Source: JAXLVB01 sp044228045
GTDB lineage: Bacteria; Bacteroidota; Bacteroidia; Cytophagales; Spirosomataceae
Direction: 5' to 3'
Assembly: GCA_044228045.1 (NCBI GenBank)
Contig: JBGAVQ010000223.1
Span: 1 to 9,559, forward strand
Length of the DNA stretch: 9,559 nucleotides
The notes below the pieces were generated by a model that was not told where the DNA came from, did not search any database, and saw only the letters and a list, made by a program, of their open reading frames with translations. The stretch's first letter is position 1. Every line of letters begins with the position of its first letter. The position numbers and the translations under genes were made by a program. Below, in pieces: positions 6,568 through 9,559 of the stretch.

Positions 6568-8199
6568 TTATCTTGTTTTCCAGCCAAACTGGTATTTGCC
6601 CGAAATAAGCAGACCAGTACTGTAAATATCCACGGCAGCAAATCCTACCCCTTTGATAGGTAATTTGAGATAAGGTTCAATTTGAACGGTAAATCCTTTT
6701 TTTAGTTGCCGTTCGTAACCTACCGACAGGTTGAATGTGCTGAAAAAATGATCACTACCTCGGCTTTTTTCCCAATTCTGTTTTAAATGAGTATTGTTAT
6801 CATTAGGTGGTGCGTATTTGTAATCATATCGTTCATTTAGCATCAAATAAGACGATAAGCCAGAGTTAATAAACAAATCATATCTGGAACGGCGGATGGC
6901 ATCCCAACGAACGTTAAGTGGCAAATCCAATATTTTGCAGTCAGCTTCAATAGTGGCAGGCTTTACGCCATAAGTCCAAAAACCTATTGGGTTGTAGTAA
7001 TCTGCTGGCCCAGACACGTATTTTTTGACTGTACGTACCGCACCTACTTGTACTCGCAGCCTATTGATAAATTGGTATTCGAATAACACGCCATAACTAT
7101 CGCCCAAAGCAAATGGGTTAGCGGAACCTACTGTATTGATATCAGGAGCCATCATGAGCCTCACGCCAAACTTCGGTCGGGTAATTACCACAGGCTTTAC
7201 GGGTAATTCAGCTGCTTGACGAGCTACTGTTGTGATTGATGGGATATTGAATGCCACGCTGGTTTTAACTGACTTGATGTTCAGTTGTTTCAGATTAGTA
7301 AGCATCCAGCGTTCTTGATTAACATCAAGAGGCGATTCCTTAGTCAAATACAGATCTTTATCTAATTGGCTATCAGAACGTTGAACTTTTCCTTTATCTT
7401 GGTTTTTATTCAATGTGTTTAGCTGCTCACGATTGCCTACTTGTTCAGATTCTTCTATCGGTAAAAGTGGTTTTGAGCTTAGGTTTCGTTTTACTACTTG
7501 GCCAGATTGTTTGTTAAACAGAATTACGGTTTTATTTGTAATTGGGTTTTTATGCTGGCCATTTTTATTAGCATTGACACTCATCTGTGTCTCAACAGCT
7601 TCTTTATTAACCTTTTGTAGTTTATTTTCTTTCAGAAAACTACTATTTTTTAGAGATTCAAATTGAGAATCTTCTCGTTCGCTCTTGTCACTTTTAGAAA
7701 TGGATTTAGACGACACATTTGGTGCTAATGCCTTGGCTAAATTTTTTGTTTCGGCATGCTCGGGTTGGTTTTTAAACACATTCTGACCAGATTTGTTTGC
7801 ACCTGTTGATTCATTATTATTTCCCTTCTCTTTTTTTACTTCAAGAGATTCATTTGGTTCTGAATCAGCACTATTTATATCATTTAATTTATTTGGAACT
7901 ACACTTGTTTTTCGGTGTAGTTGAGATTGGTCAATACCCCCAAAATTACTACTAACAGGCTGGTTTACAATATTATACACCAAATAACTCACACTCAATA
8001 ATAGCAACAGCAATACTGCCAACAAACTTCTTGTTAGTAATTTATTATCCTTTGGGGCTTTGTTCGGTAAAGAAGCCTCATCCAATTTGGCCTGCATCCT
8101 TCGCCACGCTTCGGGGTCGTAGGGAGGCTTTAATTTTTCGGAAGCATCTCGGAACAGCCCGTCGAGGTCTTCATCAGGTATGTCCCATCTATCTTTCAT
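6568..8199 (-). CDS. anti-sigma-like transmembrane protein with C-terminal outer-membrane beta-barrel
   Basis: This 543-residue protein is encoded directly after an ECF sigma factor, overlapping it by 11 bases. The N-terminal 55 residues are charged and cytoplasmic in character (DLDGLFRDASEKL, then PYDPEAWRRMQAKLDE), a pattern found in membrane anti-sigma-like proteins of Bacteroidota. One uncut hydrophobic helix follows at 57-76 (LLTRSLLAVLLLLLLSVSYLV region). Residues 80-335 are a low-complexity Asn/Lys/Ser/Glu-rich linker without cysteines. From about 341 to the end the sequence becomes alternating beta strands (KFGVRLMMAPD, LDLPLNVRWD, FNLSVGYERQLKKGFTVQIE, YLKLPIKGVGF, STGLLISGKYQF), typical of small outer-membrane barrels of the PorT/OmpA-like type. 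The most likely role is to hold the sigma factor and sense the envelope. The anti-sigma role rests on gene order and N-terminal style. The last residues, FGWKTR, are not a classic terminal aromatic. Confidence 0.85.
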   Translation of the reverse strand: MKDRWDIPDEDLDGLFRDASEKLKPPYDPEAWRRMQAKLDEASLPNKAPKDNKLLTRSLLAVLLLLLLSVSYLVYNIVNQPVSSNFGGIDQSQLHRKTSVVPNKLNDINSADSEPNESLEVKKEKGNNNESTGANKSGQNVFKNQPEHAETKNLAKALAPNVSSKSISKSDKSEREDSQFESLKNSSFLKENKLQKVNKEAVETQMSVNANKNGQHKNPITNKTVILFNKQSGQVVKRNLSSKPLLPIEESEQVGNREQLNTLNKNQDKGKVQRSDSQLDKDLYLTKESPLDVNQERWMLTNLKQLNIKSVKTSVAFNIPSITTVARQAAELPVKPVVITRPKFGVRLMMAPDINTVGSANPFALGDSYGVLFEYQFINRLRVQVGAVRTVKKYVSGPADYYNPIGFWTYGVKPATIEADCKILDLPLNVRWDAIRRSRYDLFINSGLSSYLMLNERYDYKYAPPNDNNTHLKQNWEKSRGSDHFFSTFNLSVGYERQLKKGFTVQIEPYLKLPIKGVGFAAVDIYSTGLLISGKYQFGWKTR

Positions 8200-8752
8200 A
8201 ATGGCTTTCTTTTAGCATCTTTCTTAACTGTTCACGTGCCCTTGCTAAGTTTGATTTGGAGGTTCCCACCGAAATATTCAATGACTCAGCAATTTCCTCA
8301 TGCGAGTAGCCTTCAATAGCAAATAAACTAAACACCGTACGATAGGCAGGTGAGAGTTCTTGAACAAACTTGATCAAATCTTCGAACCGTATATCGGCAT
8401 CAGGTTGGGTATGGTCAGCCACATAATGTGCCGTTTCTACATCTTCGTGGTGAAAATGTTTTGCGTTTTGCCGATAAAAATCAAGTGCCGTATTAACCAT
8501 AATGCGCCTCAACCATGCCTTAAAGGGTTTGTCAGAGTCATACAGTTCGGACTTCATAAATACCTTCATAAACCCATCGTTCACTACATCCATGGCTTCG
8601 TCTCGGTCTCGAGTGTAACGCATACAAATCCCCATAGCGAAACCGTAGAACTGCCTGTAGAGCAATTCTTGACTCATTCGGTCACCTTTTCGGCAACCTT
8701 CGAGTAGCATTTCAATACTATTCACAGTTGGGTTTCGAGTGGACGTCATCAT
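8189..8752 (-). CDS. ECF-type RNA polymerase sigma factor (sigma-70 family)
   Basis: This 187-residue group-IV sigma factor has only regions 2 and 4, the usual ECF layout and length. Region 2 spans about 26-97: YTRDRDEAMDVVNDGFMKVF (46-65) is region 2.1/2.2 for core binding and -10 contacts, and FKAWLRRIMVNTALDFYR (77-94) covers 2.3/2.4. A short acidic linker joins it to region 4 at about 124-180. Region 4 has LSPAYRTVFSLFAIEGYS and the helix-turn-helix HEEIAESLNISVGTSKSNLA for the -35 element. The stop overlaps the start of the barrel/anti-sigma gene by 11 bases, indicating translational coupling. The ATG at 8752 was chosen; a second ATG one codon later and Met15 are alternatives. A hairpin-rich leader lies between this gene and yggS. 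Target promoters are unknown; autoregulation of the operon is a common habit of such pairs but is not shown here. Confidence 0.95.
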   Translation of the reverse strand: MMTSTRNPTVNSIEMLLEGCRKGDRMSQELLYRQFYGFAMGICMRYTRDRDEAMDVVNDGFMKVFMKSELYDSDKPFKAWLRRIMVNTALDFYRQNAKHFHHEDVETAHYVADHTQPDADIRFEDLIKFVQELSPAYRTVFSLFAIEGYSHEEIAESLNISVGTSKSNLARAREQLRKMLKESHYER

Positions 8753-8777
8753 ACATTGGCTCTACCTAACAAAGCAG

Positions 8778-8829
8778 GCATCATACACTTATTACGCAAT
8801 AAACCCCTAAACGGGTTGCGTAGGGATGC
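8778..8829 (-). promoter_or_regulatory. nested inverted repeats in the leader of the ECF sigma gene
   Basis: Outer arms GCATC (8778-8782) and GATGC (8825-8829) enclose TACGCAA (8793-8799) and TTGCGTA (8816-8822). Inside these are CCCC (8804-8807) and GGG (8813-8815) around the top of the hairpin. No T-run follows on the minus strand, so it is not a clear terminator for yggS. It lies 25 bases upstream of the sigma ATG, so it may be an RNA structure in the leader or an operator. Function is unknown. Confidence 0.4.
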
Positions 8830-8837
8830 TAAAATTA
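8830..8837 (-). promoter_or_regulatory. possible -7 element for the ECF sigma operon
   Basis: Minus-strand TAATTTTA is one base from TAnnTTTG. A TTTTG lies 15 bases upstream, shorter than the usual spacing. If used, transcription would begin just before the nested hairpin at 8778-8829. An ECF-type autoregulatory promoter is an equally possible alternative. Confidence 0.25.
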
Positions 8838-8888
8838 TGGTAAGTATTACTACAAAATTGATGTATTTATTAGCTAATCAACACCTAA

Positions 8889-9559
8889 TCAAGCATTTAC
8901 ATTATTTGTACTATATTGCCGTGTTCCAAAAATAGCACTTCCTACTCTAACCAGCGTGCTACCTTCTTGTATGGCAATCTGATAGTCGCTACTCATGCCC
9001 ATTGAGAGTTCTTTAATTGCTATGTTTTCAGCTGCATTCATCAGCGTTAGTTTATCAAAAAACTTTTTCAAGCCTCTAAACTCTTGCCGAATTTGGTCAG
9101 TATTGTCTGTAAACGAAGCCATGCCCATGAGCCCTACAATACGGATACCTGTTAGCGTTGGCATTTCAAATGAAGTCAGCAGATCCAAGGCTTCTTCTTC
9201 TGACAAGCCGAATTTGGTTTCTTCTTTGGCAATATAAATTTGCAAAAGACAGTCAATTACTCGGTTGTTTTTATCGGCTTGTTTGTCAATTTCTTGCAAT
9301 AATTTGAGGCTATCGACCGAGTGAATCAAACGCACGAACGGTGCAATATGCTTCACTTTATTACTTTGCAGATGCCCAATCAAGTGCCATTCAATATCTT
9401 GAGGAAGTTGCGCTTGCTTAGCCACCATTTCTTGTACTTTATTCTCGCCAAAGGTCTTGCAACCAGCCTCATAAGCCTCTAACAGCACTTCGGGCGGATG
9501 TGTTTTGGTAACGGCAATTAGTCTGGCTTGTGTCTGTGCCAGTTCGTTATTTATCTTCG
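8889..9559 (-). CDS. yggS: YggS/PLPBP-family pyridoxal 5'-phosphate homeostasis protein (5' partial)
   Basis: This cytoplasmic protein binds pyridoxal phosphate and helps keep free PLP and related amino-acid pools in balance; it is not known to catalyse a reaction. The frame is open to the right edge (first full codon at 9557), giving 222 residues, so only about 8-12 N-terminal residues are outside. The PLP-binding lysine is in LIAVTKTHP (codon at 9504-9506). Family motifs follow in order: FGENKVQEM, WHLIGHLQSNKVK, SVDSLKLLQEID, GIRIVGLMGMASF, ELSMGMSSDYQIAI and GSTLVRVGSAIFG. A GTG at 9488 could be taken as a start, but that would remove the essential lysine and cannot be right. It is on the same strand as the ECF sigma gene, with 136 bases and a hairpin-rich leader between them. 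Nothing links the two functionally. Confidence 0.96.
   Translation of the reverse strand, partial: KINNELAQTQARLIAVTKTHPPEVLLEAYEAGCKTFGENKVQEMVAKQAQLPQDIEWHLIGHLQSNKVKHIAPFVRLIHSVDSLKLLQEIDKQADKNNRVIDCLLQIYIAKEETKFGLSEEEALDLLTSFEMPTLTGIRIVGLMGMASFTDNTDQIRQEFRGLKKFFDKLTLMNAAENIAIKELSMGMSSDYQIAIQEGSTLVRVGSAIFGTRQYSTNNVNA

Overview
The window looks like ordinary chromosome from a member of the Bacteroidota, most likely the order Cytophagales. Several signs point that way. Base composition is AT-leaning, and start codons generally lack a Shine-Dalgarno sequence. Promoter-like TAnnTTTG motifs occur upstream of genes. RpoN carries the long acidic segment I have seen in relatives. An ECF sigma factor is followed by a gene joining an anti-sigma-like N-terminus to an outer-membrane barrel, an arrangement typical of this phylum. 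The order-level placement is inferred from protein style, not from a marker search. I see no phage, insertion sequence, CRISPR array, tRNA or rRNA.

Left part (1-4747): rpoN (sigma-54) is on the minus strand and diverges from asnS (asparaginyl-tRNA synthetase) across about 550 bases without a gene. asnS ends in a strong hairpin terminator. Nine bases beyond it starts an uncharacterised 340-residue protein. Its C-terminal half has spaced motifs resembling the catalytic loop and metal-binding segment of aminoglycoside-phosphotransferase or kinase-fold enzymes.

Middle and right (4759-8752): all genes are on the minus strand. Read in the direction of transcription they are an ECF sigma factor, a 543-residue protein, a lipoprotein with a Rieske [2Fe-2S] domain, a secreted YceI-family (lipocalin-like) protein, a minus-strand terminator, and a small DUF423 membrane protein. 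The 543-residue protein has a cytoplasmic anti-sigma-like N-terminus, one transmembrane helix, a long periplasmic linker and a C-terminal outer-membrane barrel. The first two genes overlap by 11 bases, and the next two follow with gaps of 50 and 82 bases. The four therefore look like one operon: an envelope-sensing sigma/anti-sigma pair controlling a periplasmic redox protein and a probable isoprenoid- or quinone-binding protein.

Right edge (8889-9559): the end of the window cuts a yggS/PLPBP-type pyridoxal-phosphate homeostasis gene. It reads in frame off the edge, so its true start is outside.

The parts most worth attention are the four-gene sigma/barrel/Rieske/YceI module and the kinase-like protein behind asnS. 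Both are argued from motifs and context only; no search was run.
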